Counted from the stretch's first letter, positions 1-7,981 are shown. The stretch is DNA of 40,473 nt from Listeria immobilis (GCF_014322765.1 NZ_JAASTZ010000023.1:1-40473); one strand, 5' to 3'. A program made the numbers and translations. The notes: generated by a model not told the origin, from the letters alone.

Positions 1-177
1 GCTTAAAATAACGGCATTTTGATGTGAAAGTCTTACTGTTCCTTTTTCTATGTTACTGTAACCGCTAGTGTACTTGTATCCCATCTTCCTTGCGATAAAA
101 GCCTGTGTAATTCCCCGTTGTAATCGTAGCTCTCGAATTTTATCCGTATTAATGCTTCTAGTGTCTACTGTTTTCAT
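1..177 (-). CDS. XRE-family helix-turn-helix regulator (partial, runs off the left edge)
   Basis: This is the first 59 codons of a small DNA-binding regulator; the rest lies outside the window. The visible part has the HTH_3 (Cro/CI-like) pattern: KIRELRLQRGITQAFIARKM forms helices 1-2, followed by a serine/tyrosine-rich recognition segment (GYKYTSGYSNIEKG). The ATG is preceded by an AAGGAG ribosome binding site seven bases upstream. It is divergent from another XRE gene at 328, and the intergenic region carries a consensus-quality minus-strand promoter whose -10 overlaps an inverted repeat, which suggests autoregulation. The target genes cannot be told from the sequence. Confidence 0.8.
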   Translation of the reverse strand, partial: MKTVDTRSINTDKIRELRLQRGITQAFIARKMGYKYTSGYSNIEKGTVRLSHQNAVILS

Positions 178-204
178 GTTATCTTCTCCTTATCTACACA
201 GTTT

Positions 205-231
205 GAGTTGTTAATACAATAATACCAACTC
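205..231. promoter_or_regulatory. Candidate operator between divergent XRE genes
   Basis: GAGTTGTTA and TACCAACTC form a 9-bp inverted repeat (8/9 matching) separated by 9 bp. It overlaps the -10 box of the minus-strand promoter of the left-edge regulator. By analogy with Cro/CI-type repressors this would be an autoregulatory site. That is inference. Confidence 0.4.
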
Positions 232-247
232 GGTAAGGGTATGTCAA
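219..247 (-). promoter_or_regulatory. Sigma-A type promoter of the left-edge XRE gene
   Basis: On the minus strand a perfect -35 TTGACA (242-247) is followed by a 17-bp spacer and -10 TATTAT (219-224). The start codon lies about 40 bases downstream. Confidence 0.65.
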
Positions 248-276
248 TTGCAAAATAATTCGTTTTGTGTTAAATT
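248..276 (+). promoter_or_regulatory. Candidate promoter of the plus-strand XRE gene
   Basis: TTGCAA (248-253), a 17-bp spacer and TAAATT (271-276) preceded by TGT form an extended -10 type promoter. Its -35 directly abuts the -35 of the divergent promoter, so one bound protein could affect both. Confidence 0.45.
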
Positions 277-327
277 ATAGCTAAATTGAGTAAGATATTG
301 TATAATCGAACAAAAAGGAGTGAAACA

Positions 328-723
328 ATGCCAAATTTAAGTAATAGACTTACACTGCTCAGAGAAAAACAAGGTTGGTCGAAAGCAGAAACAGCTAGAA
401 GACTTGGTTTAAAAGCACCATCTACTTACGGCAATTGGGAATATGGTATTCGCGAACCAGATTTGGAAATGGTCACACAAATTGCCACACTCTATGATGT
501 TAGTGTTGATTATTTACTAGGGCAACATAGCTTACCGACGTATGCGCCTAGTGAACTTGAGAGTGAAAAAGAAATTGCACAAAGGATCATGAAAATTAGT
601 GAAGATTTAAAATATGAAGATGACTTAAAGTTTGACGGTCAACCTTTAACAGATAAAACTACACATTATCTAGCTGACTCCCTTGATTTTATTTACGAGC
701 AAGCAAAAAAATTAAATAATTAA
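328..723 (+). CDS. XRE-family helix-turn-helix regulator
   Basis: This 131-residue protein has an N-terminal HTH_3 domain (about residues 5-65; RLTLLREKQGWSKAETARRL and then a YGNWEYGIREPDLEMV helix). The segment ending in DVSVDYLLGQ is the usual end of Cro/CI-type domains. The C-terminal half is charged, helical and of unknown role, possibly dimerisation or ligand binding. I chose the ATG at 328 because AAAAAGGAG lies seven bases upstream; an upstream start near 286 would fall just after the -10 region and has no Shine-Dalgarno. It is divergent from another XRE gene and followed by an inverted repeat. Its regulon is unknown. Confidence 0.85.
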   Translation: MPNLSNRLTLLREKQGWSKAETARRLGLKAPSTYGNWEYGIREPDLEMVTQIATLYDVSVDYLLGQHSLPTYAPSELESEKEIAQRIMKISEDLKYEDDLKFDGQPLTDKTTHYLADSLDFIYEQAKKLNN

Positions 724-739
724 TTGCTAATTTTGTTTA

Positions 740-772
740 ACAACTTTTATTATCGGGAATAATTAAAGTTGT
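740..772. repeat. Inverted repeat ahead of the PrsW gene
   Basis: ACAACTTTTATTAT and ATAATTAAAGTTGT are 14-bp arms with a single mismatch around the loop CGGGA. There is no T-tract on the plus strand, so it is a poor terminator for the XRE gene. It lies about 16 bp before the ribosome binding site of the next gene and could be an operator or a leader hairpin. Confidence 0.45.
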
Positions 773-801
773 AAAAATAAAATACAAAGGGGGAGTTTCA
801 T

Positions 802-1941
802 TTGTCAGAATGGTACTTCAAAAAGAATGAACAGAAAGTTGGACCTTTTACTAATCTAGAGATGGTTACTCTGTACAAAAAAAAGGAAATCAACGACACT
901 ACCTTAGTTCAAAAATCCCCTCATCCAGAGTGGGTAGCCTTTAAACAAACCGAATTGCACCAACGTGTTCAAAGCCGCGGGAATTCAGAATTAAAAATTG
1001 GAGACTTATTTTCGTCTGTTTTCAAAAAACACACTAAAGAAGAAGGAGAAAAAGTATTTATCGCTGGGACAAAATATACCACTCCAGCAACTAGTGACAT
1101 TCCGCATACTTGGCCACATCCATGGGTATTCGCAAGAGTGTTCTTAGTTTTAATCATCACTTATTTCTTACTTCTTGCATGTACATATTTATTTGATAAT
1201 AGCAATACTATCCCTGGTCTTATGGTGATTGGTTCATTCGCTGTACCATTTTCCGTGTTACTATTCTTTTTTGAAACGAATGCACCTCGTAATATTAGTG
1301 TTTTTGATGTTGTTCGCATGTTCTTTATCGGAGGAGTAGCAGCATTAGTTGCAACACTTATTATTTATTCGATTATTCCAGTTGGTAAATTGAATTATTT
1401 TAATGCTCTTTTAGTTGGTTTTATTGAAGAAACTGGAAAAATGATTATTGTAGCACTATTCATTCGCTCGTTAAATTCTAAATATATTTTAAATGGTTTA
1501 CTAATTGGAGCAGCTGTTGGCGCTGGATTTGCTGCCTTTGAATCGCTCGGTTATGCATTTAATTATAGTGTGGATGCTGCATTTTTATTTAAAGATATTC
1601 ATATTGCTGGCGAAACAATGATTAATGTGATTTTCAGTCGCGGCTGGCAGTCTATCGGTGGTCATGTGGTTTGGGCAGCAATAACTGGGGCAGCGCTTGT
1701 TATTGCTAAAGGAGACCAAAAACTAGGTATGCAACATATCTTTACTGGTACATTCTGGAAATTATTTATAATCCCGATTTTACTTCATTTTGTATGGGAT
1801 TGTCCGTTAAACCCACTTCCAGCAATTGCATTTAAACAAATTGTGTTAATTATCATTGTTTGGTTTGTTATTTTACAGCTAATTAGTAGAGGGCTAAAAC
1901 AAGTATCTGCTATATCCGCTGCAAGTAAAACAGCTAAATAA
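802..1941 (+). CDS. GYF_2-domain PrsW-family intramembrane metalloprotease
   Basis: This 379-residue membrane protein starts with TTG behind a strong GGGGGAG. Residues about 3-55 match the GYF_2 pattern (WYFKKNEQKVGPFTNLEM ... HPEWVAF). From about residue 105 there are eight or so hydrophobic segments. The PrsW (peptidase family M82) motifs are visible in order: EETGK (about 209), FAAFES (about 245), GHVVWA (about 287) and LLHFVWD (about 330). The Glu and His residues are those expected to bind metal. In Bacillus, PrsW makes the first cut of an anti-sigma factor; whether this protein has an equivalent substrate is unknown, and no sigma/anti-sigma pair lies nearby. It is monocistronic, ending in a strong terminator. 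Confidence 0.8.
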   Translation: MSEWYFKKNEQKVGPFTNLEMVTLYKKKEINDTTLVQKSPHPEWVAFKQTELHQRVQSRGNSELKIGDLFSSVFKKHTKEEGEKVFIAGTKYTTPATSDIPHTWPHPWVFARVFLVLIITYFLLLACTYLFDNSNTIPGLMVIGSFAVPFSVLLFFFETNAPRNISVFDVVRMFFIGGVAALVATLIIYSIIPVGKLNYFNALLVGFIEETGKMIIVALFIRSLNSKYILNGLLIGAAVGAGFAAFESLGYAFNYSVDAAFLFKDIHIAGETMINVIFSRGWQSIGGHVVWAAITGAALVIAKGDQKLGMQHIFTGTFWKLFIIPILLHFVWDCPLNPLPAIAFKQIVLIIIVWFVILQLISRGLKQVSAISAASKTAK

Positions 1942-1945
1942 TTTT

Positions 1946-1985
1946 AAAGAGTGCTAAGAATAATACCTTCTTAGCACTCTTTTTA
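1946..1985 (+). terminator. Rho-independent terminator of the PrsW gene
   Basis: AGAGTGCTAAGA pairs perfectly with TCTTAGCACTCT, followed by TTTTTAT. Confidence 0.85.
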
Positions 1986-2040
1986 TATGCATTTTTAAGA
2001 AATGAAGCTGGGTATTCTGCTTTTAAAACGATAACTAATG

Positions 2041-2068
2041 TAGACATATCCCGATTTTCATGTAAAAT
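2041..2068 (+). promoter_or_regulatory. Putative proBA promoter
   Basis: TAGACA (2041-2046, 5/6 to the -35 consensus), a 16-bp spacer and TAAAAT (2063-2068), about 36 bp before the proB start. No proline-specific T-box is visible in the short leader. Confidence 0.5.
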
Positions 2069-2103
2069 AGAAGTATTATCTATTTAGCAGAGGGGTCATA
2101 GAA

Positions 2104-2925
2104 ATGCGCGAATCTTTGAAAAATAGCAAGCGATTAGTAATTAAAGTTGGTACAAGTACATTGATGTATGAAAATGGCCATATTAATTTACGCACTATTG
2201 AAAAATTAGCAATGGTTTTATCTGATTTACGAAATGAAGGAAAAGAAGTAATTCTCGTTTCTTCTGGTGCAATTGGAGTTGGCTGTCACAAATTGCAACT
2301 CCCGGTTAGACCAGTTACTATTCCAGAACAGCAAGCAGTTGCTTCCGTTGGTCAAAGCGAGTTAATGCATATTTATAGTAAATTTTTTGGTGAATATGGA
2401 CAAGTGGTTGGACAAGTTTTGCTTACTCGTGATGTGACCGACTTTCCTATTAGTCGTGAAAATGTGATGAATACACTAGAAAGTCTTTTAAACAGCGGGA
2501 TTATCCCCATTGTTAATGAAAATGATACCGTGGCTGTAGAGGAACTTGAGCATGTTACAAAATACGGTGATAATGACCTCCTTTCTGCAATCGTAGCTAA
2601 GTTAGTTAAAGCGGATTTACTTATTATGTTATCTGATATTGATGGTTTTTATGAAACGAATCCATCAACAAATCCAGATGCAGTTATGTTTTCAGAAATA
2701 AAACAAATTACCCCTGAAATGGAAACACTTGCTGGAGGAAAAGGATCAGAATTTGGAACTGGTGGTATGTTAACAAAACTTTCAGCTGCTTCCTACTGCA
2801 TCAATGCTGGTCAAAAAATGATTTTAACCAATGGAAAAAATCCTGCCATTATTTTTGATATTATGCAAGGCAAATCAATTGGAACACTATTCGCTAGCCC
2901 AAAGGAGGAATATTCGCATGACTGA
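2104..2925 (+). CDS. proB: Glutamate 5-kinase
   Basis: It phosphorylates glutamate with ATP to give gamma-glutamyl phosphate, the first step of proline synthesis. The 273-residue protein is an amino-acid kinase fold throughout: [11 protein letters not shown] (residues 10-20), VSSGAIGVG, the [11 protein letters not shown] segment near 140, [12 protein letters not shown] and the [12 protein letters not shown] nucleotide-binding loop near 220. It ends shortly after the kinase domain, so it lacks the C-terminal PUA domain of the roughly 367-residue E. coli enzyme; the short form is usual in several Firmicutes. Its last 8 bases overlap proA, giving translational coupling. No proC is present in the window. 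Confidence 0.95.
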   Translation: MRESLKNSKRLVIKVGTSTLMYENGHINLRTIEKLAMVLSDLRNEGKEVILVSSGAIGVGCHKLQLPVRPVTIPEQQAVASVGQSELMHIYSKFFGEYGQVVGQVLLTRDVTDFPISRENVMNTLESLLNSGIIPIVNENDTVAVEELEHVTKYGDNDLLSAIVAKLVKADLLIMLSDIDGFYETNPSTNPDAVMFSEIKQITPEMETLAGGKGSEFGTGGMLTKLSAASYCINAGQKMILTNGKNPAIIFDIMQGKSIGTLFASPKEEYSHD

Positions 2926-4165
2926 ACTCATAAAAAAAGGCATGGCTGCAAAAGAAGCTGCAACATTTTTAGCACAGGCTAGTACAAAAGAAAAAAATAC
3001 AGCGCTACTGCAATTAAGTACCGATTTGCTAAAAAACAAAGCCAAACTCCTTCAAGAAAATGAGAAAGATATTACCCGGGCGCGGCAAAAAGGAACACCA
3101 GAAACGATGATTGATAGATTACGTTTAACTGAGGAGCGTATCAAGGAAATAGCAGATGCTGTTCAGCAAGTAGTAACGCTTAGTGATCCTATTGGTGAAG
3201 TAATCCATATGTGGAAAAATGAAGCAGAATTAACAATTGGAAAAACAAGAGTCCCACTTGGTGTTATAGGGATTATTTATGAATCTCGGCCAAATGTCAC
3301 TGTGGATGCTTCTGCGCTTTGTTTTAAAACTGGTAATGCTGTTATTCTCCGTGGTGGAAGCGATGCAATAAACTCCAATACAGCTTTAATGTCTGTTATT
3401 CAAGATTCTATTGAGTCATCAGGTTTCCCGCGCGCTAGTGTCCAATTAATTGAAGATACCTCAAGAGAAACAGCTCGAGATATGATGCGCCTTAATCGTT
3501 TTTTAGATGTACTTATCCCGCGCGGAGGAGCTAAATTAATTCAAACTGTTCTTGAAAATGCTACAGTTCCTGTGATTGAGACTGGTACTGGAAATTGTCA
3601 TATATATGTAGATAAAAGCGCTGAACAACAAATGGCAATTGATATTTTAGTAAATGCAAAATGTTCTCGTCCTTCTGTATGTAATTCTGCTGAAACTTTA
3701 CTCATTCATCGTGATGTTGCTGAGAAATTTTTACCAGTAATGGAAGCCGAACTAAATAAATATCAAGTAGAACTACGAGCTGATGAAAGAGCTAGAGCAA
3801 TCTTAACTGATGCCAAAGTAGCAACAGAATCTGACTGGGAAGATGAGTTTTTAGACTTTATTTTAGCTATAAAAGTAGTTGATTCCGCTGATGAGGCAAT
3901 TACGCACATTAATAAATATGGTACCAAACATTCAGAAGCAATAGTTTCAAATGATTATGCGACTGGCCAATCGTTCCACCAAAAAGTTGATGCTGCTGCT
4001 GTTTATATCAACGCTTCTACTCGCTTTACTGACGGTTTTGCAATGGGCTTTGGTGCAGAAATTGGTATTAGCACACAAAAACTTCATGCACGTGGTCCTA
4101 TGGGATTAGCAGAACTAACATCTACTAAATATATCATTTTTGGAGATGGGCAAATTAGAAATTAA
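2918..4165 (+). CDS. proA: Glutamate-5-semialdehyde dehydrogenase (gamma-glutamyl phosphate reductase)
   Basis: It reduces gamma-glutamyl phosphate with NADPH to glutamate semialdehyde, which cyclises towards proline. The 415-residue protein belongs to the aldehyde dehydrogenase superfamily. The catalytic cysteine lies in [12 protein letters not shown] (about residue 255 by family position), and the [13 protein letters not shown] and [12 protein letters not shown] segments are typical of ProA. The start at 2918 is set by AAAGGAGGA seven bases upstream; a longer frame beginning inside proB has no ribosome binding site. The overlap with proB indicates a two-gene operon. It ends in the arm of a nested inverted repeat that probably terminates transcription. 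Confidence 0.95.
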   Translation: MTELIKKGMAAKEAATFLAQASTKEKNTALLQLSTDLLKNKAKLLQENEKDITRARQKGTPETMIDRLRLTEERIKEIADAVQQVVTLSDPIGEVIHMWKNEAELTIGKTRVPLGVIGIIYESRPNVTVDASALCFKTGNAVILRGGSDAINSNTALMSVIQDSIESSGFPRASVQLIEDTSRETARDMMRLNRFLDVLIPRGGAKLIQTVLENATVPVIETGTGNCHIYVDKSAEQQMAIDILVNAKCSRPSVCNSAETLLIHRDVAEKFLPVMEAELNKYQVELRADERARAILTDAKVATESDWEDEFLDFILAIKVVDSADEAITHINKYGTKHSEAIVSNDYATGQSFHQKVDAAAVYINASTRFTDGFAMGFGAEIGISTQKLHARGPMGLAELTSTKYIIFGDGQIRN

Positions 4166-4321
4166 AAACAAAGAGGCTGAAACAAAAGGGTCTCTAAAAT
4201 GAAAAACAAGCAGAAATCATGTCTATCCCATTTTTCGAAATGGCTCTATACAATGATTTCTGCTTTTCTATTTTCTAACTTCTATTGCGGAGATTTAGTT
4301 ATGTCCCAGCCTCTTTGTTTT
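4165..4321. repeat. Nested inverted-repeat element between convergent genes (MITE-like or bidirectional terminator)
   Basis: About 157 bp with three nested palindromes. The outer arms are 23 bp (4165-4187 and 4299-4321) sharing AAAACAAAGAGGCTG plus ACA with few mismatches. The middle arms AAGCAGAAATCAT (4208-4220) and ATGATTTCTGCTT (4253-4265) match perfectly. The core is CCATTT/AAATGG. The GAGGCTGGGACA motif at the right end resembles dispersed intergenic repeats of Listeria and Enterococcus. It starts at the proA stop and contains the last codons of the minus-strand hydrolase. Confidence 0.6.
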
Positions 4322-5229
4322 ATTTTATTGTTCATCCAATTTATTACGTCTTGAAAAACAATTTCTTTACAAAGTTCATTTACCAATTCATGTCGGGCAT
4401 TTTCATATATTTTGTATGTTACATCTTCTACTCCTGCTTTTTCAAAGGCTAAAGCAATTTTGGGTATGTCTTTTCCAAAATGTCCCACTGGATCGTCACT
4501 TCCTGATAGTAATAATATCGGCAATGTTTTGGGCACATTTTGATATGTTTCTGTTTGTTGACTAATTTTCACTGCTTCAAACAGATTGTGAAAGAAACCT
4601 GTTGTTCCAATGACAGGACCACAGAATGGATCTTCTTCATATGCATTATAACTAGATACATCTCTTGTAAGCCAACTGAAACGATGATTTTCATTAAATG
4701 GTTTATTATATCCCCAAAATGCCAACTTATTGAGAAAGCCGCTTCGTTTCATTGCATCTTTTTTAATTCGCTTCGCTGTAATGAGTTGCCCCATTTTTAG
4801 TAATACATCTGGTTGCAAACCACTACCTGAAAAAATTACTCCATCTGCTTCATATTTTGCAACAAAATTTCTCATTAAAAAACTCCCCATACTATGTGAA
4901 AATATAAAATAAGTTAACTCTGGATAAGTTTTCATTAAATAGTCTTTTACCATTACTTCATCTTCTAGCATATCTTTAAAACCTGATTCTCCGTCTAAAT
5001 GACCTAAGTCAGATTCGTCTATAGCAGATTTACCAAAACCACGATGATCATCGGCAACTGCTATATAACCAGCTTGATTTAAACGTTCTGCAAATAGGCT
5101 ATATCTTGCACCATGCTCAGCCATTCCATGAACAATTTGAACAATGCCGACTGGATTTTCTACTTTATCCCATATATGTAAATGCAAATTCAATCCATCA
5201 GCTGCTTTTAATTTTATTTCTTTATACAT
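4282..5229 (-). CDS. Alpha/beta hydrolase, lysophospholipase/monoacylglycerol lipase type
   Basis: This 315-residue cytoplasmic hydrolase fits the Hydrolase_4 (serine aminopeptidase S33) family. The oxyanion region HGMAEHGARY is near residue 34, the nucleophile elbow is SHSMGS (near 113), the acid is in SGSDDPVGHFG (near 244) and the catalytic histidine in ENARHELVNE (near 276). Related enzymes cleave monoacylglycerols or lysophospholipids; the substrate here is inferred only. The ATG follows GGGGGGAAG. The last dozen codons (from KQRGWDITKS) lie in the right arm of the nested repeat, so the C-terminal tail was probably supplied or replaced by that element. It is convergent with proA. Confidence 0.85.
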   Translation of the reverse strand: MYKEIKLKAADGLNLHLHIWDKVENPVGIVQIVHGMAEHGARYSLFAERLNQAGYIAVADDHRGFGKSAIDESDLGHLDGESGFKDMLEDEVMVKDYLMKTYPELTYFIFSHSMGSFLMRNFVAKYEADGVIFSGSGLQPDVLLKMGQLITAKRIKKDAMKRSGFLNKLAFWGYNKPFNENHRFSWLTRDVSSYNAYEEDPFCGPVIGTTGFFHNLFEAVKISQQTETYQNVPKTLPILLLSGSDDPVGHFGKDIPKIALAFEKAGVEDVTYKIYENARHELVNELCKEIVFQDVINWMNNKIKQRGWDITKSPQ

Positions 5230-5258
5230 AAGTCTTCCCCCCAGCTCATCTTATATTT

Positions 5259-5267
5259 AGTATAACA
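5259..5267 (-). promoter_or_regulatory. Extended -10 promoter of the alpha/beta hydrolase gene
   Basis: On the minus strand TG, one base, then TATACT, about 30 bases upstream of the ATG. The -35 region is poor. Confidence 0.4.
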
Positions 5268-5365
5268 TCGAGGATTTATTTTCACTATTCGAAGCAATTA
5301 TATTAGGACTTTTGTATAACTAGTTAAAAAGTTACAGTTCTAACTATTCATTTACATGGATAAGA

Positions 5366-5394
5366 TTGTTCACATAATCACAATATGATATACT
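5366..5394 (+). promoter_or_regulatory. Putative promoter of the 5418 gene
   Basis: TTGTTC (5366-5371), a 17-bp spacer and TATACT (5389-5394) lie about 24 bp before the ATG at 5418. Confidence 0.45.
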
Positions 5395-5417
5395 ATTGCC
5401 ATAAGGAGATGACACAC

Positions 5418-5882
5418 ATGGATAACTGTTTAGCGCAATTACAAATGTATGATTATTTACTAAAAAAATACCGTAATAAAGAGATTTTCCCAGAAACTAA
5501 AATGATTGTCGAAATTGATGGAAAACTTTGGACTGGTGATTTTTTACAGCTTGATGACTGTCACATTATTGAAATTGATTGGGAAGATACAAGATTTACC
5601 AGAATAGAACGTACAAAAGATGCAATCAATGATGAATTTAATGAAAAAGTAACTAACTCTAATGTTAATGTTAGTGAAAACCGCATTGATTCCAAAATTG
5701 GTAGTCTAAAAAATATCGAGATTTTATATCAAGAGATTGGTAGCTTCGTCAGACAAGTAGAAAGTTCTACTACCACCTTAAAACCATTACTTTATAATGC
5801 TTACTGCTTGGATACAAGAGTTAAATTACCATTTTTAGATATTAGTAAAAAAGAAATTACACTTGTTTCTTTAACAAAATAA
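5418..5882 (+). CDS. Hypothetical protein of 154 residues
   Basis: I do not recognise a characterised family. The product is soluble and acidic, rich in Asp, Glu and Asn, without a signal peptide or membrane segment. The N-terminal half contains alternating hydrophobic stretches likely to form beta strands (KMIVEIDGKLWTGDFLQL, HIIEIDWEDTRF); the C-terminal half looks helical. The start at 5418 follows AAGGAG at about 10 bases; an upstream in-frame ATG at 5385 overlaps the promoter. It is monocistronic, flanked by a divergent hydrolase and a convergent Nudix gene. A homologue occupies the equivalent place in L. monocytogenes as far as I recall. Confidence 0.75.
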   Translation: MDNCLAQLQMYDYLLKKYRNKEIFPETKMIVEIDGKLWTGDFLQLDDCHIIEIDWEDTRFTRIERTKDAINDEFNEKVTNSNVNVSENRIDSKIGSLKNIEILYQEIGSFVRQVESSTTTLKPLLYNAYCLDTRVKLPFLDISKKEITLVSLTK

Positions 5883-5886
5883 ACGT

Positions 5887-5920
5887 AAAAACCACGAAAA
5901 TCAAATTTCGTGGTTTTTTT
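5887..5920. terminator. Bidirectional terminator between convergent genes
   Basis: AAAACCACGAAA pairs with TTTCGTGGTTTT around a short loop, with A-tract and T-tract on either side. The stop codon of the minus-strand Nudix gene (5919-5921) lies at its edge. Confidence 0.85.
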
Positions 5921-6380
5921 ATGTAAGCTGTTCAATATGTTTCATCTGATTTGGTTCCATTTGTTGTAATTCAGTAGCAAGAAACGCTGGTAATAGTATT
6001 AGATTATCCAACTGATTTAGATTAAACCATTTAAACATTAACTCATATGGCTGATCTCCAAACTGTCCAAATGCTTCTGTTCTTACAAATGATTCTTTTT
6101 CAATTAAAAGACTTTTCGGTAATAATTCAACCTGATAGTAAAACTCCACACTATCGATTTTTTTCCCCCGATAGAAAAACTGATTTTCCGCAATGATTTT
6201 TAACTCCTTAATTTCGACTGCTTCACCTAATTCTTCCATCATTTCTCGGATTAACCCTTCTTTTGTAGATTCTTCCTCCACCGCTCCACCTGGAAGTGTC
6301 CAATAATTTTCATTTTGAGCTGAATGTAGTAAAATTTTGTCTTTATGCTGTATAATTGCCGCCGTTCTAATATGTTTCAT
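5919..6380 (-). CDS. Nudix hydrolase
   Basis: A 153-residue hydrolase of nucleoside diphosphates linked to another group; the substrate is unknown. The Nudix box fits the G-x5-E-x7-REUxEExG pattern: a glycine of LPGG, then VEEE, then REMMEELG (about residues 31-55), which provides the metal-binding glutamates. An early hydrophobic strand (IRTAAIIQHKDKILL) precedes it, as in the MutT-like fold. I prefer the ATG at 6380 because GGGG lies eight bases upstream; a GTG nine bases further upstream overlaps that Shine-Dalgarno. It is divergent from treB and convergent with the 154-residue hypothetical. Confidence 0.9.
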   Translation of the reverse strand: MKHIRTAAIIQHKDKILLHSAQNENYWTLPGGAVEEESTKEGLIREMMEELGEAVEIKELKIIAENQFFYRGKKIDSVEFYYQVELLPKSLLIEKESFVRTEAFGQFGDQPYELMFKWFNLNQLDNLILLPAFLATELQQMEPNQMKHIEQLT

Positions 6381-6419
6381 TAAATTCACCCCTTCTTTTT
6401 TATTTTATCATAGAAAAAG

Positions 6420-6433
6420 TGGTTGCGCTTTCA
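6420..6433. promoter_or_regulatory. cre-like site (CcpA) at the tre promoter
   Basis: On the minus strand TGAAAGCGCAACCA matches the cre consensus TGWNANCGNTNWCA at all but two fixed positions. It overlaps the -35 region of the treB promoter, a position where CcpA would repress. This fits a PTS sugar operon, but binding is inferred. Confidence 0.5.
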
Positions 6434-6451
6434 ATTTTTTTATAGTATAGT
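6423..6451 (+). promoter_or_regulatory. Putative treBA promoter
   Basis: TTGCGC (6423-6428), a 17-bp spacer and TATAGT (6446-6451). The -35 is weak and overlaps the cre-like site; the TreR-type operator begins about 10 bp downstream of the -10. Confidence 0.5.
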
Positions 6452-6461
6452 AATGGCGAAC

Positions 6462-6479
6462 AACTTGTATATACAAGTT
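6462..6479. promoter_or_regulatory. TreR operator
   Basis: A perfect 18-bp palindrome, AACTTGTATATACAAGTT, sits between the -10 and the treB ribosome binding site. Its core TTGTATATACAA matches the known Bacillus TreR operator, and treR is the third gene of the locus. Repression at this site would be relieved by trehalose 6-phosphate. Confidence 0.85.
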
Positions 6480-6496
6480 AAAAAGGAGGAAGTTTT

Positions 6497-7981
6497 ATGG
6501 TTGACTATCAAAAAGATGCAAAAACGCTCTTAGATTTAATTGGTGGTAAAAAAAATATTTCATCCGTTACGCATTGCGCTACAAGGATGCGCTTCGTTTT
6601 ACACAATCCAGATAATGCGAATATTGAAGCAATTGAAGACATTCCAGCTGTAAAAGGGACATTTACACAGGCTGGGCAATTTCAAGTAATTATTGGTAAT
6701 GATGTTGCTATTTTTTATAATGAATTTTCAAAAATTAGTGGTATTGAAGGCGTTAATAAAGATGATGCCAAAGTAGATGCAAAGAAAAATATGAGTTTAC
6801 TGCAAAGAATGCTTGCTGGTCTAGCAGAAATCTTCACTCCATTAATTCCAGCTATTGTGGTTGGGGGACTAATTTTAGGTTTCCGCAATGTTATTGGTGA
6901 TATTAAATTTTTAGAAGAAGGTACAAAAACAATTGTAGATGTTTATCCATTTTGGGCTGGTGTTTATAGCTTCTTATGGCTTATAGGCGAAGCGGTATTT
7001 CATTTCTTACCTGTTGGAATTACATGGTCTATTGCAAAGAAAATGGGAACAACACAAATTCTCGGGATTGTACTTGGTTTAACACTTGTTTCCCCACAAT
7101 TACTTAATGCCTACAGTGTTGTTGAGACAAAAGCTGGCGATATTCCAGTTTGGGATTTTGGCTTTGCTCAAGTACAAATGATTGGTTATCAAGCTCAAGT
7201 TATACCAGCAATTATGGCTGGATTTATGTTGGCCTATCTTGAAATTTGGCTACGAAAATTTATTCCAAATGCAATTTCCATGATATTTGTTCCGTTTTTT
7301 GCGCTCGTACCCACTGTTTTAGCGGCTCACGTCATCCTTGGACCAATTGGTTGGAAAATTGGTGATGCCATCTCGGACGTAGTATATGCGGGATTAACTG
7401 GTGGGCTAAGCTGGCTATTCGCTGCTTTATTTGGCTTCTTATATGCGCCTCTGGTCGTTACTGGTTTGCATCATATGACAAATGCGATTGATTTACAACT
7501 TATGAGCCAATTTGGTGGTACCAATCTCTGGCCAATGATCGCTCTCTCTAATATTGCGCAAGGTTCTGCAGTTTTAGCAGTAATTTTCTTACATCGTGGC
7601 AATAAAAAAGAAGAACAAGTCTCCATTCCAGCGACTATCTCCTGCTATCTTGGTGTAACTGAACCTGCCATGTTTGGGATTAATTTAAAATATTTATATC
7701 CATTTGTAGCTGCAATGATAGGGTCTTCGATTGCTGCCGTTGTTTCTGTTTCAAGTGGTGTAATGGCCAATTCTATTGGTGTCGGTGGGATTCCAGGTAT
7801 TCTATCAATTAATCCAAAATATTTTACAATTTTTGCAATTTGTATGTTGATTACGATAGTTGTTCCATTTATCCTTACTATATTATTCCGCAAATATAAT
7901 ATTCTAAATAAAGTAGATACTGAGCCAATTCGTACTTTTGGTAACAATGAGTATCGGAAAACAGCAAAAACAACCAACTAA
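6497..7981 (+). CDS. treB: PTS trehalose transporter, EIIBC component
   Basis: It takes up trehalose and phosphorylates it to trehalose 6-phosphate. The 494-residue protein has an N-terminal EIIB domain (about 1-90) with the phosphorylation cysteine at position 27 in SVTHCATRMRF, then an EIIC membrane domain (about 105-475) with ten or so hydrophobic segments and the substrate-site motif TGLHHMTNAID followed by the conserved CYLGVTEPAMFGIN. There is no EIIA domain, so a EIIA-Glc-type protein encoded elsewhere must supply the phosphate. AAAAAGGAGG lies just before the ATG. treA follows after 18 bp, and the whole operon is downstream of the TreR operator. Confidence 0.93.
   Translation: MVDYQKDAKTLLDLIGGKKNISSVTHCATRMRFVLHNPDNANIEAIEDIPAVKGTFTQAGQFQVIIGNDVAIFYNEFSKISGIEGVNKDDAKVDAKKNMSLLQRMLAGLAEIFTPLIPAIVVGGLILGFRNVIGDIKFLEEGTKTIVDVYPFWAGVYSFLWLIGEAVFHFLPVGITWSIAKKMGTTQILGIVLGLTLVSPQLLNAYSVVETKAGDIPVWDFGFAQVQMIGYQAQVIPAIMAGFMLAYLEIWLRKFIPNAISMIFVPFFALVPTVLAAHVILGPIGWKIGDAISDVVYAGLTGGLSWLFAALFGFLYAPLVVTGLHHMTNAIDLQLMSQFGGTNLWPMIALSNIAQGSAVLAVIFLHRGNKKEEQVSIPATISCYLGVTEPAMFGINLKYLYPFVAAMIGSSIAAVVSVSSGVMANSIGVGGIPGILSINPKYFTIFAICMLITIVVPFILTILFRKYNILNKVDTEPIRTFGNNEYRKTAKTTN

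Noticed and set aside
2831-2917. Longer proA frame starting inside proB
   Set aside because: No ribosome binding site; the ATG at 2918 has a near-perfect one and fits the family length.
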